NCBI RefSeq assembly: GCF_042850985.1
Contig: NZ_AP031415.1
Coordinates: 1,798,001-1,862,000, forward strand
Origin: Allocoprobacillus sp002160865
GTDB lineage: Bacteria; Bacillota_I; Bacilli_A; Erysipelotrichales; Coprobacillaceae
Direction: 5' to 3'
DNA length: 64,000 nucleotides
Of this stretch, positions 25,408-34,975 are shown piece after piece. The position numbers and the translations under genes are program-made. Position 1 is the stretch's first letter, and the number at the start of each line of letters is the position of its first letter. Below the pieces are notes generated by a model, which had not been told where the DNA came from, did no database searches, and saw only the letters and a list, made by a program, of their open reading frames with translations.

Positions 25408-26337
25408 TTATATATCCAAAGACAATTGTCTATTTTTATAACTTTTTTGTTTAGCCTCTTTAATGACATCATTCTGATGAACATGTCCTATCAATAAGGG
25501 TGACAATGGATCATGTTTATGATAATTTTGCCATACTTTTTTCTTATTTTCATTGGCATAACAATATAAACAGCCATGAGGGCAAGTATTATATTCTCCA
25601 ATATCTCGACTTGGAAAACAGTGACAATGCTTCCTTAAAGGTTTTGATGAAGGTTGCATCACATCATAGCCAATCACATCTTGAAGTAGTGGAGCATTCA
25701 GACAACTTTGTGAAGATACACCATACATTGAAAAATCATAAGGTTCGCCACACATTTGAATTTGAAACTGATACTTTTTAGCAATCTCCACAAAAGCTGA
25801 AACGATTGTCTTTTGATCTTGTAAAGATACTTCTTGAATACCCGGGAAATTTCTTTTGGTTTTATTATATAAGTCGATAAAACTTATGACACAACGATGA
25901 GAATATCCATGTAATTGAGATAATATATCTTCAAAATAATAAAGATGTTTTTCTATTGTATATTCCTGATTGAGAAAAATAGGATCATATCTGATTCCTA
26001 CAGCTTGTTTACCTAATTGTAAAGACAGCTTTTGGATATCTGATATAACATTTTGATAAGCAGGAACATAAGGTTCTATGTGACGACCATAGGGTGTTAT
26101 AGTCACATAGAAAAAAGACGGATAAGGCTTCAATTCATCTAAACGTGATAATATGGGACGAGGATTCTTTGTACAGAATACAAAACAATCTACAACATCT
26201 TCATTGATCAAGTATTTGGTAATCTGTGTCGGATAATAAGGATTTCTGACATAGACATATCCTTCTTTTAAACGATGAAAAAACCAGTCACTATAAAAAG
26301 CAACGATATCGCTACGGCCACTGATATTGAAGATCAT
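25408..26337 (-). CDS. DUF1848 family protein with C-terminal cysteine cluster
   Basis: A 309-residue protein of the DUF1848 family. It begins IFNISGRSDIVAFYSDWF and contains FCTKNPRP and YVTITPYG, blocks shared with radical-SAM/spore-photoproduct-lyase-like folds. A C-terminal group of cysteines and histidines (KHCHCFPSRDIGEYNTCPHGCLYCYAN split over about 235-262) probably binds iron-sulfur or zinc. The three-gene set with AIM24-like and mgsA is tightly spaced. Biochemical role unknown. Confidence 0.8.
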   Translation of the reverse strand: MIFNISGRSDIVAFYSDWFFHRLKEGYVYVRNPYYPTQITKYLINEDVVDCFVFCTKNPRPILSRLDELKPYPSFFYVTITPYGRHIEPYVPAYQNVISDIQKLSLQLGKQAVGIRYDPIFLNQEYTIEKHLYYFEDILSQLHGYSHRCVISFIDLYNKTKRNFPGIQEVSLQDQKTIVSAFVEIAKKYQFQIQMCGEPYDFSMYGVSSQSCLNAPLLQDVIGYDVMQPSSKPLRKHCHCFPSRDIGEYNTCPHGCLYCYANENKKKVWQNYHKHDPLSPLLIGHVHQNDVIKEAKQKSYKNRQLSLDI

Positions 26338-26340
26338 AAT

Positions 26341-27015
26341 TTATTTTCCTGTTGGAATAAAAGGAATAATACTTTGAGCAATTGTTGAAATCGGCATCGT
26401 TTGTAAAACAACACGACCTGGTCCTGTAATGACTGTATGAAATAAACCTTCGCCACCTAATAATTTATTCTTCATACCTGGCACACTTTGTGTTGTCAAT
26501 TGACAAGTCGCATCCATTAAAGCCAAATTACCTGAATCAACAATGAGCTTTTGCCCAGCTTCTAGCTGATATTCCACAGTTGCACCATCAATTTCAATAA
26601 AAGCAACACCATGTCCAGATAAACGGCTCATGACAAAACCTTCACCACCAAAAAGTCCTGTTGATATCTTTTTATGAAAGAAAACACTTCTTTCAACCGT
26701 TTCTTCACAAGCTAAAACAGATGATTTTTGAACAACAATTTCCTTACCAGGTGCTATATCATATTTTTTGATTTCACCAGGAAATGAAGAACCAAAAGCA
26801 ATTTTACCAGCTTCTTTTGCCTGATAGACATTTAAAAACATTGTTTCTCCTGAAAACATTCTTCCAAAGGCTTTACCAATACCACCACTTGTTGTTTCCA
26901 TCGTCATACATGGATCCATCCAAGCCATTGTGCCACTATCACTCACCATTTTTTCACCTTTCTCCAATTCACAAATGACAACTGGAAAAGGTGTTCCTTG
27001 AATTTCATACCTCAT
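26341..27015 (-). CDS. AIM24 / TIGR00266 family protein
   Basis: A 224-residue all-beta protein of the AIM24 (TIGR00266) family: MRYEIQGTPFPVVICEL at the N-terminus, GGIGKAFGRMFSGE, GEGFVMSRLSGHG, GNLALMD and GPGRVVLQTMP. The start is the internal ATG, five codons into a longer GTG frame, with GAGGG upstream. It lies one base after mgsA. Members may be membrane-associated scaffolds; no enzyme activity is established. Confidence 0.85.
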   Translation of the reverse strand: MRYEIQGTPFPVVICELEKGEKMVSDSGTMAWMDPCMTMETTSGGIGKAFGRMFSGETMFLNVYQAKEAGKIAFGSSFPGEIKKYDIAPGKEIVVQKSSVLACEETVERSVFFHKKISTGLFGGEGFVMSRLSGHGVAFIEIDGATVEYQLEAGQKLIVDSGNLALMDATCQLTTQSVPGMKNKLLGGEGLFHTVITGPGRVVLQTMPISTIAQSIIPFIPTGK

Positions 27016-27016
27016 T

Positions 27017-27391
27017 TTATTTTCCCTCACTTTCTAAAGTTTTAATAATCAGCTCTGCTGTTTTTTGGTGTGATGCTAGAGGAACTTGATGGACATCACA
27101 AACACGCATCAAAGCATTAATATCAGGCTCATGGGGTTGAGCTGTCAAAGGATCTCTAAAAAAAATCACAAAATCCATTTTTCCCTCACCAACATATCCC
27201 CCTATCTGCTGATCACCACCATAAGGTCCAGACAAACAACGATGAATCATCAAATCGGTATTTTCCATAATTCTTAATCCTGTTGTCCCTGTCGCAAACA
27301 ACGTATGTTGTTTAGAAAAATCTTCATGCTTTTTCACAAAAGCAATCATTTCCTGTTTTTTAGAATCATGAGCTATCAAAGCTATATTCAT
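27017..27391 (-). CDS. mgsA: Methylglyoxal synthase
   Basis: Converts dihydroxyacetone phosphate to methylglyoxal and phosphate, a bypass of lower glycolysis. The 124-residue product has [12 protein letters not shown], the phosphate-binding [19 protein letters not shown] with the catalytic Asp, and [10 protein letters not shown]. The chosen ATG lies eight bases after AAAGGAG, three codons inside the longest frame. First gene of the three-gene set. Confidence 0.95.
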   Translation of the reverse strand: MNIALIAHDSKKQEMIAFVKKHEDFSKQHTLFATGTTGLRIMENTDLMIHRCLSGPYGGDQQIGGYVGEGKMDFVIFFRDPLTAQPHEPDINALMRVCDVHQVPLASHQKTAELIIKTLESEGK

Positions 27392-27420
27392 ATCCATCAC
27401 TCCTTTGTTTTATTATACAT

Positions 27421-27450
27421 GAAAAAAAGCTCTCATCAAAATGAAAGCTT
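27421..27450 (-). terminator. Terminator after the first Cof-type HAD gene
   Basis: AAGCT-TCAT with ATGA-AGCTT (one mismatch) and seven T residues on the minus strand, overlapping the stop codon of the HAD gene. Confidence 0.7.
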
Positions 27451-28255
27451 ACAAAATATATTTTTCAATAAATTTTCCAATACCATCATGGTCATGATCA
27501 TCTGTAATATAATCAGCCACACTCTTTGTTTTTTCACTACCATTAGCCATCACAACACCAATACCTGCATGAAGGGTCATATCATAATCATTATCAGCAT
27601 CACCAAATGTACAAAGCTGTTTCATATCAATGCCATGCATATCCATGACTTCCTGTAAGCCATGTGTTTTTGTAACTCTTGGATCCATATATTCAAACAG
27701 TTCACTGGATGTTTTCAAAGAAGCTGATTTATATTTTTCATTAGAAAAAGTCTGACTTCTTTCTACAACTGAATCCATATCTTCAGGATGACAAATAATA
27801 ATTAATTTTGCGCGTGGTTCTTTTAAAAATTCATCAAAATTGGCCACTTGATAAGGGACTTTATCTGCCTTTGATAACATTTGAATATGTTCATCATCTT
27901 TAGGAGCATATAAAATTCCTTGATCAGGAATCGCAAAATTGACATTCATATCTTCAAAATGACGAATCACATCTTGAATCAAAGCACCATCTAATGGAAA
28001 GCTTGATTTTTCAACCTGCAATGTATAATCATAAATTTCTGCTCCACCAGTTCCTACAATTGCATCAACCAATCCATCAATTCCCCATGATTTTAAAAGG
28101 GTTTTGACACTATGCACATCTCTACCTGTGGATAAACCAAATAAAATTCCTTTTTCTCTTGCTTTTTTAATCATTTCTACTGTCATTGGTGAAACAATTC
28201 CTTGACTATTTAATAATGTTCCATCAACATCACACATAATTGCTTTTACATCCAT
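27449..28255 (-). CDS. Cof-type HAD hydrolase (sugar or nucleotide phosphatase)
   Basis: A 268-residue class IIB HAD phosphatase. MCDVDGTLLNSQG holds the nucleophile Asp; FGLSTGRD gives motif II, and KTHGLQ with FGDADNDYDM gives motifs III and IV. The start lies seven bases after AAGGAG. It directly follows an RpiR-type regulator gene, which suggests sugar-phosphate control, but the substrate is unknown. Confidence 0.88.
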   Translation of the reverse strand: MDVKAIMCDVDGTLLNSQGIVSPMTVEMIKKAREKGILFGLSTGRDVHSVKTLLKSWGIDGLVDAIVGTGGAEIYDYTLQVEKSSFPLDGALIQDVIRHFEDMNVNFAIPDQGILYAPKDDEHIQMLSKADKVPYQVANFDEFLKEPRAKLIIICHPEDMDSVVERSQTFSNEKYKSASLKTSSELFEYMDPRVTKTHGLQEVMDMHGIDMKQLCTFGDADNDYDMTLHAGIGVVMANGSEKTKSVADYITDDHDHDGIGKFIEKYIL

Positions 28256-28266
28256 TTGCATACTCC

Positions 28267-29019
28267 TTAAATATAATATTTTGTATAATAATAAATACGT
28301 AAAATATCAAAAATCATCATGATCTGATAATTAAACTGAATTCCATCAAAACGTCCCGGTACCTGTACCACATAATCTGCCCCTAAATCATTTTTCTTTT
28401 TATATTTCACATTCTGTGTTAATAAAACAATCTTAGCATCATGAATGTTTTGATCGGCACTTTCTTTTAAATAATCATGCAAAGTTCTTCCTGTTGCACT
28501 AATAAAAATCACAACATCATCTTTTTGAAATTGAAAGTCTTTTACAAAATGGTGATATTGAATCACTTCTTTACCAAAAGTAATAAAGTCTGTTTGAAAT
28601 TCAACCGCAATACTTGTTGGATATAATGCACCAATGATAATGACACGTTTCTTTTTGAAAATCAATTCACAAATTTGCTCAAGTTCTTTGATAAATGCAT
28701 CTTTATCATAAGAAGCATCTAATTGTCCAATCAACTGTGAAGCAGAAACACCTAACATACGTGCACGAATCTGTGATACACGTAACATATAATCGGCTAC
28801 TAATTCACTTTGAAATTCTTCATAAGTCTGAAAACCTAAATGTCGACAAAAATCTAAAATCTCATCTTCTTGAAAACCACCTTCATCCATCACTCTTTGT
28901 AAAGAATAATCTTCCATCTCAACATAATGATGAACAATAAACAATCCAATACGATACATATGATCATCATCTAAACAACCATTTAAATATTTTAAAATTC
29001 TTGATAAAACAATGTCCAT
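28267..29019 (-). CDS. RpiR-family transcriptional regulator, SIS domain (copy 1)
   Basis: A 250-residue regulator with an N-terminal RpiR-type helix-turn-helix (about 1-75) and a C-terminal SIS domain (about 105-235), where IIGALYPTSIAVEFQTDFI and VIFISATGRTLHDYL form the sugar-phosphate-binding loops. A paralogue at 55.9-56.7 kb shares the start SRILKYLNGCL and the same layout. It precedes a Cof-type HAD gene by 11 bases. Probably senses a phosphosugar. Confidence 0.85.
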   Translation of the reverse strand: MDIVLSRILKYLNGCLDDDHMYRIGLFIVHHYVEMEDYSLQRVMDEGGFQEDEILDFCRHLGFQTYEEFQSELVADYMLRVSQIRARMLGVSASQLIGQLDASYDKDAFIKELEQICELIFKKKRVIIIGALYPTSIAVEFQTDFITFGKEVIQYHHFVKDFQFQKDDVVIFISATGRTLHDYLKESADQNIHDAKIVLLTQNVKYKKKNDLGADYVVQVPGRFDGIQFNYQIMMIFDILRIYYYTKYYI

Positions 29020-29210
29020 AAAGAAGCCTCCTTATTTGATAATTTTATTATAATCCTTTTTTATCAAAAAACGTGTTTTTTTCTCAAATAGATAGAAGAC
29101 ATAATGATTGTATCAAAAATAATGATGAAATACTTATTTTTCTAAGGATTAAATCATTTTTATCATAAAAAAGCTTATTTCAAAGAAAAAAATGACAAAT
29201 TTTTTTCATT

Positions 29211-29237
29211 GAAAAAGGCTTGATTCCATTCAAGCCT
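29211..29237 (-). terminator. Terminator after the second Cof-type HAD gene
   Basis: AGGCTTGA and TCAAGCCT, six-base loop, five T residues on the minus strand, 10 bases after the stop. Confidence 0.85.
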
Positions 29238-29246
29238 GATATTGTA

Positions 29247-30089
29247 TTATCCTATTAAATCCATTTCTTTCATAACCTTATAAATACCATCTTGATCTGG
29301 ATCAGTAAAGAAATATTTTCCTAACGCTTTTAAATTATCTGATGCTCCTTCATAAACAACACCTGTTTCGACTTCTTGAAGCATCTGATAATCATTCATA
29401 CTATCACCAAAACCAACAGTATCTTTCATTTGACCATGAAAATGATTAACCACTTTTAAAATACCATCTGCTTTTGTACAATATTTTAATATAATTTCTC
29501 CATTAATAAAATCATCTTCTTCTTTAGAAAAAGTCACAATATTAAAGAATTCTTCTAAAAATGGTACACAATCATAAAAGCTTTGTTTATTTGGTGCAAT
29601 AAAACAAACCTTTGTAACACCTGTAGTTAAAATATTAAAATCTTTGATAGGTAAACGATTTTCCCCCATACGTCTTAACTGGAAAAAACGCATTAATTCT
29701 AAGTTATTTTCACAGTCTTTTTGATGTTTTTGATCAAAGAACTCATTGACACCAGGTGTCTGATATAAAGCTTTTTTCGTTTCCAATGTAAACAAAATAT
29801 GATTATTGATAAATAAAGTCATGACTTCTGATAAGATATACTGATTCATAAAATTTTCAAATATATACTCACCATCAACAATCACAAATCCACCAGCACT
29901 ACAAATTGCCCCATCAAACTTAATATTCTTGATATCTCCTACAATAGAAGTAGGAGCACGACCCGTACATAAAAATGCACGATGTCCATTTTGTCTTGCC
30001 TGTTGAATAGCCCATTTTGTTTTCTCTGTGACCATTTTAGATTTGCCTACTAATGTCCCATCAATATCAAAAAATAAAAATTTTCCCAT
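29247..30089 (-). CDS. Cof-type HAD hydrolase, second copy
   Basis: A 280-residue class IIB HAD phosphatase with FFDIDGTLVGKSK (nucleophile), FLCTGRAP (motif II) and a C-terminal KADGILKVVNHF and VGFGDSMNDYQML (motifs III and IV). The ATG chosen is seven codons into the longest frame and follows GGTGGTGAAATT. It is divergent from the first HAD copy. It lies downstream of the pyrimidine-nucleoside phosphorylase gene, which may suggest a nucleotide or pentose-phosphate substrate; this is inference. Confidence 0.88.
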   Translation of the reverse strand: MGKFLFFDIDGTLVGKSKMVTEKTKWAIQQARQNGHRAFLCTGRAPTSIVGDIKNIKFDGAICSAGGFVIVDGEYIFENFMNQYILSEVMTLFINNHILFTLETKKALYQTPGVNEFFDQKHQKDCENNLELMRFFQLRRMGENRLPIKDFNILTTGVTKVCFIAPNKQSFYDCVPFLEEFFNIVTFSKEEDDFINGEIILKYCTKADGILKVVNHFHGQMKDTVGFGDSMNDYQMLQEVETGVVYEGASDNLKALGKYFFTDPDQDGIYKVMKEMDLIG

Positions 30090-30161
30090 AATTTCACCAC
30101 CGATTATCATTATACATCAAATTTTGATATCAGATATAAAAATATCATTTTTTGAAAATAA

Positions 30162-31463
30162 TTATGATAAAACTTCATCAATCAATATAGGTTTATTTAC
30201 AAATTCATTTGAAAACTCATAGGCATCCAAAATATCTTTTTGTAATTCTTTAGAAAGTCCAGTATTTGTATGAACTTCCACTAATACATCCCCTTTTTTG
30301 ACAAAATCACCTATTTTTTTATGCAAGATCAAGCCAACGCTATAATCAATCTCATCGTCCGTTGTTTCACGTCCACCACCTAGTTTCATGCTGACAATTC
30401 CTAGTGGTTTTGCCTTTAAATCCTTAACATATCCTGTTATCTGACTATAAACAGGAATCACTTCTTTTGCTTTAGGAAACATTTCTGGATGTCTGATAAA
30501 GGCATCATCGCCACCTTGAGCTTTGACCATAGCACATAATGTACGAAGTGCTTTTTTACTTTCAATAGCATCTTCAAGCATTTTTCTTGCAGTAATGAGA
30601 GAATCAGTTTTTTGAGCCTGAATTAACATATGACTTCCGGCCTGCAAACAAAGCTCTAATAAATCTTCTGGTCCATGGCCATTTAAAGTATCAATAGCTT
30701 CTTTGACTTCCAGACTATTTCCAATAGCATAACCTAACGGCTGACTCATATTAGAAATGGTTGCTCTGGTATCTTTGCCTAGCGAATCACCAATTTCAAT
30801 CATTGTACGTGCCAATTCTTTAGCTTCTTCAATGGTATTCATAAAGGCACCATCACCATATTTGACATCTAACAATATCGCATCACTGCCGGCCGCCAGT
30901 TTTTTTGACATGATAGAAGATGCAATTAATGGAATACAGGAAACAGTTGCGGTAACATCACGTAAGGCATACATTTTTTTATCGGCAGGATCCAAATGCC
31001 CACTCTGTCCAATAATCGCCAATCCACAATCATTAACCTGCTTCACAAAATCTTCTTCATCAATCATAATATGAAGTCCCGGTATAGATTCTAATTTATC
31101 CAATGTTCCACCAGTATGTCCTAATCCTCTTCCGCTCATTTTAGCTACTGGTACTCCACAGGCTGCCACAATCGGTCCTAAAACCAAAGATGTTTTATCA
31201 CCAACACCGCCAGTGCTATGTTTATCAACTTTGATTCCTTGAATACGACTTAAATCAATGACATCACCACTATGCATCATTTCTTTGGTTAAAATAGCTG
31301 TTTCTTCTTTATCTAAGCCTTGAAAACAAACGGCCATCAACCATGCACTCATCTGATAATCAGGTATATCACCTTTTGTATAACCTGCTACAATAAAGTG
31401 AATCTCTTCTGGAGTATGTTTGAATCCATCTTTTTTCTTTTCAATCAAATCAACCATTCGCAT
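30162..31463 (-). CDS. pdp: Pyrimidine-nucleoside phosphorylase
   Basis: Splits uridine, thymidine and deoxyuridine with phosphate to the base and (deoxy)ribose-1-phosphate. The 433-residue product has KVDKHSTGGVGDKTSLVLGP, KMSGRGLGHTGGTLDKLE, and DVKYGDGAFM, the signature blocks of the thymidine/pyrimidine phosphorylase family. Length matches the Firmicute PyNP. No cytidine deaminase or deoC is adjacent. Confidence 0.96.
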   Translation of the reverse strand: MRMVDLIEKKKDGFKHTPEEIHFIVAGYTKGDIPDYQMSAWLMAVCFQGLDKEETAILTKEMMHSGDVIDLSRIQGIKVDKHSTGGVGDKTSLVLGPIVAACGVPVAKMSGRGLGHTGGTLDKLESIPGLHIMIDEEDFVKQVNDCGLAIIGQSGHLDPADKKMYALRDVTATVSCIPLIASSIMSKKLAAGSDAILLDVKYGDGAFMNTIEEAKELARTMIEIGDSLGKDTRATISNMSQPLGYAIGNSLEVKEAIDTLNGHGPEDLLELCLQAGSHMLIQAQKTDSLITARKMLEDAIESKKALRTLCAMVKAQGGDDAFIRHPEMFPKAKEVIPVYSQITGYVKDLKAKPLGIVSMKLGGGRETTDDEIDYSVGLILHKKIGDFVKKGDVLVEVHTNTGLSKELQKDILDAYEFSNEFVNKPILIDEVLS

Positions 31464-31568
31464 ATTTTATTCCTCACTTTTCTTTTTTAAAAGATTACGA
31501 AATCTTATATCTCCATTATACACTCCCCAGATTGTGAATGCACTATTTATCCAAAAATCAATATGATT

Positions 31569-31760
31569 TCACATAACATCAAAAGCATATCCTAATTTCT
31601 TTCTTTTAAACATCAGATAACAAGCCACCCAATACCCATATGATAAATCACACATATTCGCAAATGGACTCAAATGTTCTTCTAATTTTAACCACCCTAA
31701 ATCCAAGTGCCACATAAAGATAGAAGCATATAAAAAGAGACTAAAATTTCTAATAATGTC
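31569..31760 (-). pseudogene. C-terminal remnant of a membrane-protein gene
   Basis: An open frame without an initial start codon reads ...FMWHLDLGWLKLEEHL, ...NMCDLSYGYWVACYLMFKRK and a stop. It has membrane-protein composition. A stop codon precedes it in frame. It is the only gene-like signal in the 470 bases between pdp and the surface-protein remnant. No family is recognised. Confidence 0.4.
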
Positions 31761-31890
31761 TCAAAATACAATGCTTTAGACTATTAATGAATTTCTTGAA
31801 TGTATTATGGTTTCCCATCATCTCTTTATTTTATAATTCATTTTATCAATAACATCTATACTATATCAAAACTTAACTTTATACATAACA

Positions 31891-31922
31891 ATAGCCTGTA
31901 TCGACATCATCGTACAGGCTAT
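31891..31922 (-). terminator. Terminator after the surface-protein remnant
   Basis: A ten-base-pair stem, ATAGCCTGTA with TACAGGCTAT, 12-base loop, with a weak T-rich tail on the minus strand, just after the stop of the surface-protein gene. Confidence 0.65.
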
Positions 31923-31934
31923 AAATCAAATTTA

Positions 31935-33128
31935 TTAAATTGTTTTATTGTCTTTTTTTCTTCGTTTAAACATGACGGTCCATACAATGCCTAAAGCTGA
32001 TAAGATTGACAATACAGACCATACATAAATATTTGTATAATCATCAGTTTGAATTACTGTCTGTGTCTTATCATTCTGATTTGTTTGATCTGTTCCACTA
32101 CTTCCATTATTTGATGTCTGCGAATCTGTCTTTTCCTTAACTGTCACAGTAATCGTCTTTGTAGCGCTTGCCCCTTGACTATCTACGACTTTGTAAGTCA
32201 CTTCATATGTGCCAGCCTTAGAAGTATCTACATGACTGTTGATAACTTTTACTTTATTCGTAAGATCTCCATCCTCTTTATCAAAAGCTGTTACATCTTT
32301 CATAAGCTCAAATTTATCACCCACAATGACCACTTTATCATCTGCACTGATAGTTGGTACATGATTAACTGATATAAGAGTAGGAACAACATCTACACGA
32401 ATATCAACTTCGACTGTCTGATAATTTGTTGTATCTTCCGGTGTGAATACTGCTTTGAATGTTTGAGTTCCTAATGTATTCGCTGTTTGTGTATCATCTT
32501 TCCATGTGAATCCATCTGGAAGACCAAGAGTTGATAAAGATTCTCCTTGTTTAATAACCAAATCCGTTGGCAATGTATAAGATGGTTGAGCTTTCGTGAT
32601 TTCAAATTCCATTTCTATTTCTGCACCATTATAATTATCATCTGCTTCTACACTGGCAACGACTTTATAGCTTCCTGCATCTACTGGTGCTTTTTCAAGC
32701 ATTGCCCATTGTCCATCTTCACTCAACTGATACCAGCTCAATACTCTGACGTGACTGTTACCCACCTGATTTGTTGGAGCAACCATCGTTTTACCATCAT
32801 AGACTTTATCCAAATCATTTACTGTAAATTCCAGAACAGTATCTGCTTTATCAATCGTAAATTCCAACGGCTGAGAAACAGCAGATTTATAATTATTATC
32901 CCCAGCTAATGAAGCTGTTACACGGTATGTTCCTGCGCCAGTTGGCGCTTCCTGCATTGCTTCCCATGTATTGTCGACTTTTTTCTCATAGGTAAAGCTG
33001 ATTTTTCCTTTACTTCCAGTAATTTCTAGATCATACACACTGACAGCTACTGCTTTTGTATCATAGGTCTTATCCAAACTAAAACCGTTTTTAAAAGCAA
33101 TCGTGCTATTAGCTTTGGAAACATTGAC
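31935..33128 (-). pseudogene. C-terminal part of a cell-surface protein (MBG-like and DUF5011-like repeats)
   Basis: About 395 codons of a secreted, wall- or membrane-attached protein. Two MBG/YDG-type repeats (LDKTYDTKAV, LDKVYDGKTM) of about 80 residues are followed by a third divergent unit, and then a DUF5011/cadherin-like domain (KDVTAFDKEDGDLTNKV, VTYKVVDSQG). After a Ser/Thr/Asn-rich linker, a C-terminal hydrophobic helix with KRRKKDNK tail anchors it; the sorting-like site is TDDYTN, not LPxTG. The frame remains open upstream to an IS66 remnant at about 33.13 kb, with no signal peptide, so the N-terminal part has been lost. Confidence 0.8.
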
Positions 33129-33140
33129 TGCTAAACAGTC

Positions 33141-33646
33141 AGGGAATGTGCAAAAGTTGCAGTGGATAAAACAAAGTTAAATGAAGCACTAAAATACAGC
33201 ATCAACCAGGAAGAAAAACTAAGAGTCTACCTTGAAGATGGGAGAATAGAGATATCAAACAACCGAGCAGAAAATGCGATACGCCCATTCTGTGTAGGCA
33301 GACGCAACTGGCTGTTTACCAATACGGTTCAGGGAGCACAGACAAGCGCTGCCTTATATTCACTTATAGAAACTGCAAAGCTAAACAATCTCAATCCCTA
33401 TGAATATTTTAACTATCTTTTGTCATCATTGACAGAAATAGATATCAATGATGAAGAAGCCCTTGATAATTATATGCCATGGTCAAAAGAATTGCCTGAT
33501 AATACATATCTGACTAAAAAATCGTAGAGATACGATCTTTTAGTCGTGTCCTGTAAATCATACATATATAAATTGTCAATTTATTACAGCTCTAATTATA
33601 ATCAATGTCGTTGATTGATAATAGGGCTTTTTCATTTTACGCTTAC
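33141..33646 (+). mobile_element. IS66-family remnant A (3' part and right end)
   Basis: It contains the 3' part of tnpC and the non-coding right end, finishing with TTTTACGCTTAC, the complement of the GTAAGCG terminal repeat of this IS. The left end, tnpA and tnpB are absent. The last 333 bases (33314-33646) differ at two positions from 51191-51523. It has replaced the 5' part of the surface-protein gene. Confidence 0.88.
33162..33527 (+). pseudogene. IS66 transposase (TnpC) C-terminal fragment
   Basis: A 121-codon frame with the TnpC C-terminal blocks: ALKYSINQEEKLRVYLEDGR, EISNNRAENAIRPFCVGRRNW and TSAALYSLIETAKLNNLNPY. It lacks the N-terminal DDE catalytic part. It begins shortly after the junction with the surface-protein remnant and is not functional. 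Confidence 0.92.
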
Positions 33647-33679
33647 AAAATTTTTTGAATAGTATAAAAATATTTATCT

Positions 33680-33725
33680 AAAAATACTATCGATATCAGT
33701 TCTTACTGACATTGATAGTATTTTT
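33680..33725. terminator. Long hairpin, possibly bidirectional terminator
   Basis: A 12-base-pair outer stem (AAAAATACTATC with its complement) and a further imperfect inner stem to a four-base loop, flanked by A and T runs on both sides. It lies between IS66 remnant A and galE. It is the main feature of the 310 bases after the remnant; no gene is seen there. Confidence 0.6.
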
Positions 33726-33959
33726 ACTACACAGATTATTAAAGTATTAGTTTATATCAACTAATTGATAAGCTGAATTAGCTAATCACTTTTTTGTTCC
33801 CAAAAATATCATATAAATCGCTTAACTTACCATTATGAACCATACATTGTTAGATTATGATTGAATACAGAGTACTCTCATGATTGAAGGATAATTCTCA
33901 ATAAATTTTTACCAATCTCATTTTTCGTTTCTAATTTATTTTTATCACAAGCAATTTAA

Positions 33960-34961
33960 TTATTTAATATGCTTTTTTGCATAATTCCAAGAATCTCTAC
34001 ACATTTCATCTATCCCTCGAGTAGCAACCCAGCCAAGTTGTTCCTTTGCTCTTGATGGATCAGCATAACATGTTGCTATATCTCCAGGTCTTCTATCTTT
34101 AATTACATATGGGATTTTGACCCCATTTACTCTTTCGAATGCTCCAACTATTTCTAATACACTATACCCTTTTCCAGTTCCTAAATTACAAATATGGACA
34201 CCAGGTTTCGCATATTTTTCGATTGCTAATACGTGCCCTTTCGCTAAATCAACAACATGAATATAATCACGTACACCTGTTCCATCTGGAGTATCATAAT
34301 CATTACCAAATACTCCTAAACATTTTAATTCTCCTGTTGCTACTTTCATTATATATGGCATTAGATTATTAGGAATCCCTTTAGGATCCTCCCCTAATAA
34401 ACCACTTTCATGTGCCCCAATAGGATTAAAGTATCTTAATAAAGTTACAGACATATGAGGGCATGCCTTTTGAACATCAGTCAATATTCTTTCCATCATA
34501 GCCTTACTTGTGCCATAAGGATTTGTTGTCTCTCCTAATTGACAATCTTCAGTGAGTGGTACTATTTCAGGATCTCCGTATACAGTAGCACTTGAAGAAA
34601 ATACAATATTATTAACATTGTACTTTTTCATCATTTTTGCAACTACCAATGTAGACATGAGATTATTAGTATAATATTCTATAGGTTTTACCATTGATTC
34701 TCCTACAGCTTTAAAAGCTGCACAATGAATAATTGAATCAATTTTATTATTTACAAATACATCATCCATTTTTTCTTCATCAAGAACATTAAACTCATAA
34801 AACTTAACTTTTTTACCTGTTAGCTGTTTAATATAATTTAATACTTCTGGTTTAGAATTAGAAAAATCATCAATAACAACCACATCATGCCCTGCTTGAA
34901 GTAACTCAACACAAATATGACTGCCAATATATCCTGCACCACCAGTAACTAATACATTCAT
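33960..34961 (-). CDS. galE: UDP-glucose 4-epimerase
   Basis: Interconverts UDP-galactose and UDP-glucose. The 333-residue short-chain dehydrogenase has the NAD motif VTGGAGYIGSH, the catalytic SSSATVYG and Tyr-x3-Lys in NPYGTSKAM, and YFNPIGAH. The start is the ATG after AAAGGAG; the longest frame extends 22 codons into galK. Last gene of the galT-galM-galK-galE operon. Confidence 0.97.
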   Translation of the reverse strand: MNVLVTGGAGYIGSHICVELLQAGHDVVVIDDFSNSKPEVLNYIKQLTGKKVKFYEFNVLDEEKMDDVFVNNKIDSIIHCAAFKAVGESMVKPIEYYTNNLMSTLVVAKMMKKYNVNNIVFSSSATVYGDPEIVPLTEDCQLGETTNPYGTSKAMMERILTDVQKACPHMSVTLLRYFNPIGAHESGLLGEDPKGIPNNLMPYIMKVATGELKCLGVFGNDYDTPDGTGVRDYIHVVDLAKGHVLAIEKYAKPGVHICNLGTGKGYSVLEIVGAFERVNGVKIPYVIKDRRPGDIATCYADPSRAKEQLGWVATRGIDEMCRDSWNYAKKHIK

Positions 34962-34975
34962 TTTATATTCTCCTT

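Noticed and set aside
30757..31074. 105-codon plus-strand frame
   Set aside because: Antisense shadow of pdp.
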